A DNA stretch of 64,000 nucleotides from Jaltomata sinuosa (lineage: Eukaryota > Streptophyta > Magnoliopsida > Solanales > Solanaceae), in the NCBI GenBank assembly GCA_003996215.1, contig QJPP01003099.1, positions 186,001-250,000 of the forward strand, in the 5' to 3' direction. A program made the position numbers and the translations under genes. This document shows, piece by piece, positions 46,212-56,940 of the stretch (positions are counted from its first letter, which is position 1; each line of letters starts with the position of its first letter). The notes below the pieces were generated by a model, which had not been told where the DNA came from, made no database searches, and was given only the letters and a program-made list of their open reading frames with translations.

Positions 46212-48628
46212 TGTAACACCCCAAAAATCCTAAGCTAATACCCGAACCATTTTTATGAGTGTAATAATTATTTCCCTAGTGTGGTGAGTGTTTTGGAAGT
46301 GAATCATGTTCATAACAAACTCATATAATCAAGTTAAGTTGAAAGCACCACAACCAAATGAGTTTTCATATAAAACTAAACTAGGGTCAACTTAAATCGA
46401 CCATTCCTCCTAAAATATAAAGAGTTAGGTGTCTGAGTACCCACCAAATTAATGATTTTTGAGTCTTCATTCCAACTCCACTAACCGCGTATTAATTCGA
46501 GTCAGGAGTAAAAATTTATGGGCAATTTACTGCAGCACTGTCAGTGACAACGAACAGGGATGACGAACCGTGGTTCTGAACCACGGTCCGTATTGTGACT
46601 CGTGATTTCTGACCTGAACCTTAAAATTTTCATCTTTAAAACCACTGGTTGGTTCATAACATGTAGACCAAAACCACATTCTGAGAGTGACCCGTGGTTT
46701 ATAAAAATTTAGCTTTTCTTCCCTAGATTCCACGAGTGACTTGATGGGTCATCATTTTGAACGATGGTCCATCATGTTACTCATGGAATCACCTTCAGAG
46801 AGGTACCAAGTCCTCTAAATTCCATGAGTTGGTTGATGATACACCAACCCACTCTACGACCCATCCTTCCATCCGTAATTCCTGAGGTTCAGAGGATCCT
46901 CATTTCCTGAAGTTAAAACCATGAGTCACAGAATGGTCCGTTGCTCAGAATCACAGACCGTAAAGTGACTCATGGAATGGAATTCTAGTAGACTCTCAGA
47001 AGTGATTCCTGAATCTATGGACTAGATGATGGTCCATCATTCACTTTGATGGTCCGTAGACTGACTTGTGGTCCTTGAAGTCGAGTCATTTTATCAGTTT
47101 TTCCAAGCTTAAGTCCAGAAGTATTTTTGAAATATTCCACTCTTTTAACTCCTATACTAAGTCATTTTAAGCCTATTTAGAAGGGTTTTATTCATACTTG
47201 TCCTAAGTTCTCTCCCACTCTTTCAATCAAGTTCCAAAAGAAGAAAAGGAGTTCCATCCTCTCAAGCTTCAAGTCAGGGTTTCATGCTCCATAGCAAGGG
47301 ATTTACTTCAAGTCTCCATTCTTCTAAAATTCTTAGTGGGCTAGCTTCAAATAAGGTATATAGGTATTCAACAATGGGTTCCTTTCACCCTTGTGCCCAA
47401 AACCCCCAATTCTTATTTTGAATTATGAGCTTGTGAAATTAGGGTTTTGATCTAAATTGAGGAACGCTTATGAAATTAAAGTTTAACTCTAGCATGATTC
47501 CATTGAATTGCATGTTTTCAAGTGAAAGTTTACATGTTAAGATAACATGTAATTATGTATTTATTGAATTGCATGCCTAATACTTCAAGTATGAATTTAA
47601 GAAGGAAATGTATGTTTTGAATTATGGCTATGCTAAGCTTTAAGAACTTGTGATATGAGAATTGCATGATACCTGATGTGTTTTCTTACTTTTCAACAAG
47701 ATTTGGCATGTGATTGTGCTACTATGAATTTATGAGCTATATGTATGCATGTTTTGGGAGTAGTATTTAGCACCAAGCAATGAGGATATAATTACCCAAG
47801 TCCAAAACTACGTTGGCAGCGTAGGTTATGAATCGCCTGATAGGCTTATGAAAGTGTTACCACTCTATATCATTAATGGTGTCCTTGCCTTAGCGGGCTA
47901 TAGGACAGCTTTGCCAACTAGGGTTATATAGTTGGGTATGGTGGCCCGTACTTTGGCAAGGTTCGGGCCAGATTTTCTAACTAGGGTTATATAGTTATAT
48001 TCCATGTAGCTCACATGGTCTATTGTCAGTTATATAAGAAACTCCCGTATGAATGCTTTGTTTTAGTTTTTTCCTAAATTTTATAATATCTTATTTTGAG
48101 GTTTGACTTCTATCTCATGCTTATTATTCAAACTATGATATTTACTTATGACTTCTTCAGTTTTGCATGAACTCAGTTTTAAATATGTTTTCAAGTATGT
48201 TTTTATAAGGTTTTACTATATTTATGCATATCTCGCATACTCAGTACATTTCATAGTACTGTCTGCATACTCCTTTGTGTTGCATCCTATTATGATGCAG
48301 ATTCAGGCTTAGAGGACCAGTATTAGTTTAGTTGCTATATGGATTTCTTCTTAGTTTTTTTTGGAGTTAGCTGGGGTCTTGTCCCATCAACTCATTATTC
48401 AGTATAGAGTCTTCTCAGACATAGTTAGAGGTTTTATATTCGAGTTTTGGATTCTGATATGTCTAGACTTGATCTATTAATGGTTCAGTTTGCTTATCTC
48501 TTCAGTTTATTGCTTTCGTTGAGTTTATTTATGTTTGCTTAAGTCATACTAATGCTAGAGGGTTATCTTGAGATTACTTCTGATCTTGGGTCCCGTATTA
48601 CATCCAGGGGTAGGCTCGGGGCGTGACA
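46212..48628 (+). mobile_element. Array G, LTR 2
   Basis: It begins TGTAACACCCC and ends GGGGCGTGACA. It lacks the 90-95 base stretch of LTR 1 and has TCTGAGAG where LTR 1 has TCCGTAGAG. Both traits are shared with LTR 3. An intact primer site follows at 48633-48644. Confidence 0.88.
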
Positions 48629-50339
48629 AACTTGGTATCAGAGCATCAGGTTCAAGAATCCTAGGGTGTCTGAAAGCCGCATCAAGTAGAGTATCTTTCA
48701 TTGGTGTGAAGTGCGCCACACTTATGAGAGAGAGGCTATGAGATATTTTAGGAAAAACTTCACTCCTTTCATTTTCACTATCGTAGGATAGAGTTTTATT
48801 CTATTTACCCTTCTAATCCATTTCGTATGCATTTTAGATAATGTCTCTGCAAAGAAAACCCATGAGGAATGCTAATCCGACCAAAGAAATTTGGATTCTC
48901 AGGAATGCTAGTCCTATTTCAAATTTACGCACCCCATTCAAATTCACGCTCATATTTAGCTTCTATAGTGACAAGTGATTGTTTTAGACAACGATTCTAG
49001 TCTTACTCTAACATTCCATAAATCCCAGCTTTATGCCTTGAGGTTCATTACTTATGAAAACTCATGTCTCTTAGCATGCTCAGTCCTATTTACTCAGTTC
49101 AGTCCTCAGACATGCCTTAATGGCAAATCAAATCATGGTACGTCATTTATATGCTCAAACTTGTTTCTTGAAATGATTCATGCTTATGATTTCCTTACTC
49201 TAAAGCCCTTTGACCTTTGCCTTTGATGATGAGGGGTGGTTATCCCCACTAATTCATGTCTTATGTACCCAGTAAGTGAAGTTCTCATGCCTATTGCGCT
49301 CAATTCCCCAAGCCCCACCTTGAGTGTCTTGATCACGCTAAGTGTAAGTCTAGATTGATCAGAAATCCTTCATTCGTGACGTTCATGCTCCCGCTATTTT
49401 CTTTCAAGATTCTGGTTTATGTTGTTATAGGTGTTAGGGGAGGAAGCCTAGTAGTAGCCTAGATGGGGAGTAGTAGATTTATTTCCATTTTGGTGTACTT
49501 GTTCCACCTTGGCTTCTAGGTGTGGAGGATTTATGAGGTAAGGATTATTTATTCAAAATAGTTAAATGAGGAATGTTGGTAGGTCTCTCTGTAGAAGTTC
49601 TTAAAGTTGCAGCTCCTAGATATGCTAGGGGAGAAGGGAGAAGTCTAGGATATGGTAAGCTACAAAACCATAAGGTGACCATAGTGATAGGCTTGAATAT
49701 CGTGATGGAATACATCTGGACCCTTGTTTTGTGCAACTAGTGACCCTTTGATTAGGAGCTCAAGGCTAGTTGGTTGTTTTGTGCAACTAGTGATCCTTTG
49801 ATTAGGAGCTCAAGGCTAGTTGGTTATTGTGATAAGAAGGAATGCTATTCTTTAGAGATAACTTTAGATGCAATGGGTTTATCCGAGTTAGGCTTGAACA
49901 TGGAGAAAGTAGGTAGTTAGACTCAGACCTTAGTAACTAAATGTGCGAAGGTTAGTATTTTTTTTTATAGCATGACAAGTGTGGTATTTAGAAGATAATA
50001 GTTTTCCCGTATAGCTACTCCTCTCATTTTTATGTTCCTTTCAGCTGACTATGATTCCTAAGAATGAGGTCATTCTTTATGAGTTTTAGCTAAGTCCCTA
50101 CTCTCACTCCAGACCAGTTATCATGTTAGATATCCAGTTTCATATCCTATCGGTGTTTGATGCTCTCAGTATACATATAGGTCTCACGAATCTATCACGG
50201 TTCATATTTAAGTCAGAAATCAGTTACCATGTCAGTACTCCAGCTCATAAAACTCAGTTAGTGGGATTGCATCTCTTTCCCTACCACCTCATCCTAGTTA
50301 GTCTTCATTTGAGGATGAATGATCCCAAGGGGGAGATAT
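48629..50339 (+). mobile_element. Array G, internal region 2
   Basis: It matches internal region 1 at both ends but lacks about 885 bases that would contain the gag fragment (43945-44829). The gap is replaced by some 35 bases near 48880-48910 that repeat the phrase GGAATGCTA. It keeps the gag start (ATGTCTCTGCAAAG at 48841) and nothing else of the protein. A 50-base tandem duplication lies at 49731-49826. Confidence 0.85.
49731..49826 (+). repeat. 50-bp tandem duplication in array G internal region 2
   Basis: Two copies of a unit starting GTGCAACTAGTGA(C/T)CC, the second slightly shortened, occur where internal region 1 has only one (near 45652). It is a local duplication after the two internal regions separated. 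Confidence 0.88.
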
Positions 50340-52816
50340 TGTAACACCCCAAAAATCCTAAGCTAATACCCGAACCTTTTTCATAAGTGTAATAATTATT
50401 TTTCTAGTGTGGTGAGTGCTTTTGATGTAAATCATGTTCATAACAAACTCTTATAATCAAGTTAAGTTGAAAGCACCCCAACCAAATGAGTTTTCAAATA
50501 AAACTAAACTAGGGTCAACTTCAATTGACCATTCCTCCTAAAATATAAAGAGTTATGTGTCCTAGTACCCACCAAATTAAAGTTTTTTGAGTCTTCTATT
50601 CAACACCACTGACCACGCATTAATTCGAGTCCGGAGTATTATGGGTAATTTACTGCAGCACTATCAGTGACTACGGACAGGGATGAAGAACCGTGGTTCT
50701 GAACCAAGGTCCTTACTGTGACTCGTGATTTCTGACATGAACCTTAAAATTTTTATCTTCAAAACCACTGGTTGGCTCACGACCTGTAGAACAAAACCAT
50801 GGTCTGAGAGTGACCCGTGGTTTCTAAAAATTTAGCTTTTCTTCCTTAGATTCTACGAGTGACTTGATGCGTCATCATTTTGAACGATGGTCCGTCCTGT
50901 AACTCGTGGAATCACCTTCAGAGAGGTACCAAGTCCTCTAAATTCCATGAGTTGGTTGATGACCTGTCAACCCATTCTATGACTCGTTCTTCCATCCATA
51001 ATTCCTGAGGTTCAGAGGATCCTTATTTCCTTAAGTTAAAACCACGAGTCACAGAACAGTCTGTTGCTCAGAATCACGGACCGTAAAGTGACTCATGGAA
51101 TGGAATTCTAGTAGACTCCTAGAAGTGATTCCTAAAACCACGGACCAGATGATGGTCCGTCATTCACTTTGATGGTCCATAGACTGACTTTGGTCCCTGA
51201 AGTCGGGTCATTTTATCAGTTTTTCCAAGCTTAAGTCTAGGGGTATTTTTGTAATTTTCTACTCTTTTAACTCATATACTAAGTCGTTTTAAGCCTATTT
51301 AGAAGGGTTTTTATTCACACTTTGCCTAAGTTCTCTCCCACTCTTTCAATAAAGTTCCAAAGGAAGAAAAGAAGTTCCATCCTCTAAAGCTTCAAGTTAG
51401 GGTTTCATGCTCCATAGCAAGGAATTCACTCCAAGTCTCCATTCTTCTTAAATTCTTAGTGGGCTAGCTTCAAATAAATTATATGGGTATTCAACAATGG
51501 GTTTCTTTCACCCTTGTGCCCAAAACCCCCCAATTCTTATTTTGAATTATGAACTTGTGAAATTAGGGTTTTGATCTAAATTGGGGAAGTCTTATGAAAT
51601 TAAAGTTGAATTCTAGCATGATTCCATTGAATTACATGTTTTCAAGTGAAAGTTTACATGTTTAGATAACATGTCTTTATGTATTTATGAAATTGCGTGC
51701 CTAATTCTTCAAGTATAAATTTAAGAGAGGAAAAGTATGTTTTGAATTATGGCTATGCTTTCAAGAACTTATAATATGAGAATTGCATGATACCTGATGT
51801 GTTTTCATGCTTTTCAACAAGATTTGGCATGAGATTGTGCCACTATGAATTTATGAGATATATGTATGCATGTTTTGGGAGTAGTATTTAGCACCAAGTG
51901 ATGAGGATTCGATTACCCAAGTCCAAAACTACATTACCAGCGTAGGTTATGAATTGCCCGATAGGCTTATGAAAGTATTACCACTCTATATCATTAATGG
52001 TGTCCTTGCCTTAGCGGGCCATATGACAGCTTTGCCAACTAGGGTTATATAGTTGGGTATGGTGGCCCGTACTTTGGCAAGGTTCAGGCTAGCTTTGCTA
52101 ACTAGGGTTATATAGTTAGATTCCATGTAGTTGACATGGTCTATTATCGGTTATAAGAAACTCCCGTATGAATGCTTTTTTTTTAGTTTTTTTTCAAATT
52201 TTATGATATCTTATTTTGAGGTTTGACTTCTATCTCATGCTTATTATTCAAACTATGATATTTACTTATGACTTCTTCAGTTATGTATGAACTCAGTTTT
52301 AAATATGTTTTCAAGTATGTTTTTTATCATGTTTTACTATATATATGCATATCTCGCATACTCAGTACATTTCATAGTACTGTCCGCATACTCCTTTGTG
52401 CTACATCCTATTATGATGCAGATTCAGGCTCTCGATTTCAGATTTGTGGCTAAAGGTTAGCAGGTATTCCAGCCTTGAGTTGTGAGACCTCATTCTTCGA
52501 GGACCAGTATTAGTTTAGCTTCTTTATGGATTTCTTCTTAGTTTTTTTTGGAGTTAGCTGGGGTCTTATCCCAGCAACTCATTATTTAGTATAGAGGCTT
52601 CTCAGACATAGTTAGAGGTTATGTATTCGAGTTTCACATTCTGATATGTCTAGACTTGATATATTAATGGTTCAGTTTGCTTATCTCTTCAGTTTATTGC
52701 TTCCGTTGAGTTTATTTATGTTTGCTTAAGTCATGCGAATGTCAGAGGGTTATCTTGAGATCACTTGTGATCTTGGGTCCCATGTTACGTCCAGGGGGTA
52801 GGCTAGGGGCGTGACA
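50340..52816 (+). mobile_element. Array G, LTR 3
   Basis: It begins TGTAACACCCC and ends GGGGCGTGACA, next to TAAAC. Near 52430-52497 it has about 70 extra bases (starting TCTCGATTTCAGATTTGTGG) that LTRs 1 and 2 lack. Confidence 0.88.
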
Positions 52817-53370
52817 TAAACCTTTACAGTGTAAATTCTTGCTAGTGTGATAAACTTATATGTAATGTTTTGTGTTCTTGAGTAGCGGTGTAGGGTGGAA
52901 ACTTAATGTGACATTGAGTAAAAAGGATAATATGGTTAACGTCGGGATATAATTATGACTAGGGGTAAATAAGCTATGAGTTATCTGTCTGTAGACTGTG
53001 AATAAATTGTTGATAGATGGCTAACAAAGTGATAATCATGATTTATGATAATTATGTTAATGATGAATCTTAGCACCTAATAATAAAAGTAAAAAGGTTC
53101 TTGTTCGGATAACTTGATATTTAATCAATACAAGTTGATTGTAGCCTTAATTGGAGTTGAGATTTGATTTGGTTCTTGTATGTTTTGAATTGAATAACTT
53201 ATGATTGGTCTTCGGACATATTGAGTTAATGATTGTGATCATGTTAATGCTTAAATGAATAAGCTGTGGATATTGAAATTGTCTAAAGAACTTTTAATGA
53301 TAAAGTGTATGTGTGATTATTGTACTGTGTTATATTTTGAGAGATAAAGACTTAGAACCATAGGTTCATG

Positions 53371-53520
53371 TTGCTACTATGGATCAGGTACCATGAGCGA
53401 GTACAAATATTGATCTTGACTTTGTTACTATGGATCAGGTACCATGAGCCAGTACAAATATGGATACTAATATTATTTAATGGATCAGGTAACATAAGTC
53501 GATACAACATATGGACCCTA
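53371..53520 (+). repeat. Three-copy 50-bp repeat inside LTR E
   Basis: Units are anchored on ATGGATCAGGTA at 53379, 53430 and 53480. Each is followed by (A/C)CAT(G/A)AG and (A/G)TACAA. The third is the most diverged. Confidence 0.85.
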
Positions 53521-54662
53521 GTGTGTGTCCTGTAGGTCATGGCTAGTTCGATAGAATAAGTCCATTTAGAATGTGTGTACACATTAATAATTATGTGATG
53601 TTTATATTGTGAGTTAGAATAGAAATTTGAGATAAGTGAGTTAGGAGAGCCTTGATAAGGTACATTAAGATAGGTAAGATACATAGCCTATAAGTCTGAG
53701 AGAGTGTGTGGACATGAAATCCATGTTGTGTTATGATTGCATACATTGCCAAATTCTCTGTGACTTGATGTCTGTTTTGTATTTATGAGTCTTAACTGTT
53801 ATACGTGATACATCTGTTTGGTCACTGTGATGTCCTTAACTTTGTCACTAGATATATCTGTGGGTGATACTTGATATGTCTTTAAAGGAGGTCTAACTAT
53901 ATGACTGTAATGATTTCTGAGTGAATTTGGGATGTGGGTGAGGATTTGTAACTAATAGTAGGTGATTAAAGACAAGCAAATGACTAATGTTATTTATGGG
54001 CTTGGGGAAGGATGTATGTAATATTGGGAACCTTGTGATTTCAATAAAAGTTCTAGAAACAACTCCTAAGGCCTATTAGAATTTAGGAGTTTAACTCTAA
54101 TCTTGTGGGTTGAAGTGGAGTAAGTACGAGGTCTGGCGTTAAACATGTACTTGAATTATAGTTCCATGTTAAGTTATATTATTGAGATTATTTGTTGCTT
54201 GTTGATTTCTATATGTGCATTTTGAGATCTAATCTTAATCGGTCAATAATTTCTACCAGTACGTGTAGTGCACTGATACTACTCTTGCTACATCCTTTTC
54301 GGGGGTAGGTATGTGACATGTTGACTGAAGTTCCTTGCTTGAAGTTAAGAGTATCCATCAGCAACTTCTATTCTATTCACCAGTCAGAAATTGTATCATA
54401 TTTTCTATTATCATGTTCCTCAGTAGAAGCTCTTGTATAAGTTTAGACCAGGTCTTGGGAAAGGTTGTATTTTGTTGTTTTTCAAAAAAGCTGTATATTA
54501 TCAAGTTTTATTAAATTTATGATTTTGAGTTTTATTTGGTTATTAGTATATTAACTTCTTAATAGACTTTTGCGTAATCATGGTTGGGTAGTAAGGGTCT
54601 CTCCTTTCGAGTTAGACTCGAGAAGGTGCCCGTACGACCTATCATAATTTGGGTCGTGACAC

Positions 54663-54788
54663 TATCTTATATGGAAAATAAACTATCATCCCAAGTCACG
54701 CAGAAAAGATGACCACCATCAGTCAGACTATTTAAAGAGGAGTTATGATTGTGAATCACAGAGATCCTCTAATCATGAATCCAGATCG
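54663..54788 (+). pseudogene. Host-gene penultimate coding exon, downstream part
   Basis: After the right TATCT copy (54663-54667) the frame continues IWKINYHPKSRRKDDHHQSD and then a Ser/Arg/His-rich segment, ending SNHESRS at 54788. A GT donor follows (TCG|GTACTC). The frame is the one that runs into LTR E from 40420 when the insertion and one TATCT are removed, which is why I treat both as one exon. The composition (basic, Ser/Arg/Asp/His-rich) resembles tails of nuclear RNA-processing proteins, but I do not recognise the gene. With over 14 kb inserted, normal product is unlikely. Confidence 0.6.
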
Positions 54789-55073
54789 GTACTCTTTTAT
54801 ACCAAAGGCATCATTTCTTTTACTGCTTTTTGCCAGCATGTCCTCCTCCATCTTTTCATATGTACTATGTGCTTTCCACCATTTAAATACTTGGAGTTCC
54901 CCTTCTATTAAAATCAAAAATTAAAAATAGGATATTATTATTGGCAACCAGGCCTTAGTTTGTGATTTTAATGAAATAGGAGGTTGAGCTGCAAATCCTT
55001 CTCTCTTTTGTGTGTTCCCTCTTTGTTTTGGGGAGTAAGTTTTAGTGATACTTGTTGCAATCTTTTTTCTCAG

Positions 55074-55148
55074 GAGAGGAATCCATGTTTATGTGAGAGA
55101 AGTAATTTTGATGAAGAGAATGGTGATGATAGGAAGCATCGTACATAG
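55074..55148 (+). pseudogene. Host-gene terminal exon
   Basis: A TTTTTTCTCAG acceptor is followed by a 24-codon frame (ERNPCLCERSNFDEENGDDR, then four more residues) closed by TAG at 55146-55148. The phase matches the donor at 54788 exactly, and the 285-base intron is T-rich. The highly charged end continues the composition of the previous exon. A 3' untranslated region probably extends to about 55300. Confidence 0.6.
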
Positions 55149-56412
55149 TTTTTTTATTTCTAGATGTAGATTGCTCGGGGAACAGTGTGTGGTGTTACTT
55201 TAAAAAAGTTAAAGACCTGTTTTTTCTTGTGCTTGCACAATTAAAATGTTGTACATTAGGAAGTACTTGAAAATGTAATCGTTGCTTCTCACTCTCATAT
55301 TATAAAAAACGTCTGAATACTCATGTGCTTACTGAGATGTTGTGCATTTATGGGCGTTTGTTATAATTATCCTTCTTGTGAAATTTTATTTTGAACTCAT
55401 ATCTCAACTTAAACTAGTCTTCTTATTTTTCTTGCCTTTCTAGAATAAATATTTCATACAAAACAAAATTGGATGATGTTATTCAATGTTGCTTTTATGC
55501 TCTCTTGCTCTTACTTTGTCCAAATTTTGTGAGTTAGTGAAAGTATTATGATTTATATGTTAGAAATCATAGTTACGTGACTTTGGTGAAAACAAATCAT
55601 AGTTATATGACCATTTGTGAAATAATCCCTAATTTTATCTCAATATTTATATAGTGTAATTTTTTCTTTTATTAAAATCCATCATTCTGAGCTTAAAGTG
55701 GTAAAGCAATGCATTGTAAAGAAACTTAATTCAGTGATGAATAATTTAATTCATAGCTAATAAACCTCTTAATACTCATGTGTTTACTGAGGTGTTGTGC
55801 ATTTATGGGTGTTAGTTATAGTTACTCTTCTTGTAAAATTTTATTTTAAACTCATATCTCAACTCAAACTAGTCTTCTTATATTTCTTACCTTTCTAGAA
55901 TAAATATTGCATCCAAATTTTGCCTTAATCAAAACTAACGGCAAGAGAGGAAAAAAGAAGGAGGGAAAAAGAGAAAAATGATGGTAAGAATACTCTAGTT
56001 GGCAGTGCTTCAAAATATTCATAAAATGGCAATTAAGTTTCAATCAGGAAAATTTAGGACGATTTCAACAAATAATCATTTTTTAGGACTGTTGATTGAT
56101 CATCAACTATTGTTTCAAAAATATTTGAAATTAAGCTACTCTTTAATAAATATGCAATATTTATATAACAATACTCTTTCATATATCAATAAAAAACTAT
56201 TTATTCTCATTCTCTAACTCTAGGACACTCTCCTAAAATTTCACTTGTAAAAGTTCTCACTTCAGAATGTTACTTAGAACACAAATGCATGGGTGGTCTT
56301 ACAATATTACATTTCCAAATACGTAAAAGATCATAATGGAATTATTTCATGGGTGGTAACAAAAAAAGGTTAATTTAATGGGCACTCACTGAGAAAGTAA
56401 TGGGTTATTTTC
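55149..56412. other. 3' flank of the host gene and intergenic sequence
   Basis: AT-rich, with no supported gene. It contains a direct repeat of about 145 bases (listed separately) and a purine-rich run at 55940-55985. The open frame at 55999-56217 has no protein-like composition and I do not accept it. Confidence 0.55.
55314..55910 (+). repeat. Direct repeat pair, about 145 bp, spaced 455 bp
   Basis: 55314-55458 and 55769-55910 match at roughly nine bases in ten, from AATACTCATGTG to TTTCTAGAATAAATATT. No terminal inverted repeats are seen. Confidence 0.85.
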
Positions 56413-56940
56413 CATACGAAATACAATAACATACCCAGTGAAATTCCACAAGTGGAGTCTGGGTAGGGTAGAGTGTACGCATATCTTATTACTATCTCAT
56501 AGAGGTAGAGAGGCAGTTTTCGACAAACCCTCAGCTCAAGCGTGACAAATCCAAGGAAAAAGAAAATAATAGTAAAGAACATAGCAACTCTTAAGGGATG
56601 CAGTGCAAATCCTACAAGAAAGGAACAAAAACAATGACAAAAGAGTGATAACTACAACATAATAAACAACAGATAATGGAAGATATTAGAAGCAAGACTA
56701 TAGGAATACAAATATTACAACTAACAAACACCAACAAGCCTAAACCTTCGAAAAGCAAGTCAACACTCCACTACTTACTAATCTTCTACCCTAATACGCG
56801 TTCTTCTTACCCTCATATCTAAAATCATGTCCTCGATAATCTGAAGTTGCACCATGTCCTTCCAAATAACCTCTCTCTAATACATATTTGGTCTATGTTT
56901 AACTCTTCTTGTATGTATTAATGACCTATTCCAATGTTAT
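56413..56940 (-). mobile_element. RTE-type LINE, 3' end only
   Basis: On the minus strand, 56940 to about 56790 encodes the last residues of an RTE-type reverse transcriptase. The block EVIWKDMVQLQ is followed by EDMILD and VRRTRIRVED-stop, with one internal stop. A 3' untranslated tail then runs to about 56413. It ends in the CCACTTGTGGAATTTCACTG and GGGTATGTTATTG form common at the ends of such elements in Solanaceae. The 5' part is missing, cut off at the boundary with LTR F. Confidence 0.7.

Larger units (their letters stand above)
41188..52816 (+). mobile_element. Array G: LTR-internal-LTR-internal-LTR retrotransposon array
   Basis: Three LTRs of one family (41188-43691, 46212-48628, 50340-52816) alternate with two related internal regions (43692-46211 and 48629-50339), all in plus orientation. 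The outer flanks carry an exact 5-base duplication, TAAAC at 41183-41187 and 52817-52821. Each internal region begins with an intact TGGTATCAGAGC primer site and ends with CCAAGGGGGAGATAT before the next LTR. There is no reverse transcriptase, RNase H or integrase in either, only a gag fragment in the first. This is a nonautonomous derivative of a Del/Tekay-type element. Confidence 0.88.
40446..54662 (+). mobile_element. LTR E: probable solo LTR in a host exon, split by array G
   Basis: The outer parts are 40446-41187 and 52822-54662, together about 2.6 kb. They begin TGTAAGACC (40448) and end GGGTCGTGACA (54661). The left flank has no polypurine tract and the right flank no primer site, as expected for a solo LTR left by LTR-LTR recombination. 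The right part shares the TACCAGTAC...GTACTGATACTAC block with the LTR of element F, so E and F are related families. The strand is inferred from that match. Confidence 0.65.

Noticed and set aside
45467..49736. Minus-strand 63-codon frames repeated in both internal regions of array G
   Set aside because: They recur only because the two internal regions are copies; they lie antisense to the element and have no motif.
53352..53684. 110-codon minus-strand open frame
   Set aside because: It is produced by the three-copy repeat inside LTR E.
55999..56217. 72-codon plus-strand frame after the host gene
   Set aside because: AT-rich by composition, no splice context, no recognisable motif.
56413..56790. 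A tRNA-derived SINE, suggested by the TGGAGTCTGGGTAGGGTAGA block
   Set aside because: The block is continuous with the C-terminus of an RTE-type reverse transcriptase on the minus strand, so it is a LINE 3' tail. No RNA polymerase III boxes are visible.
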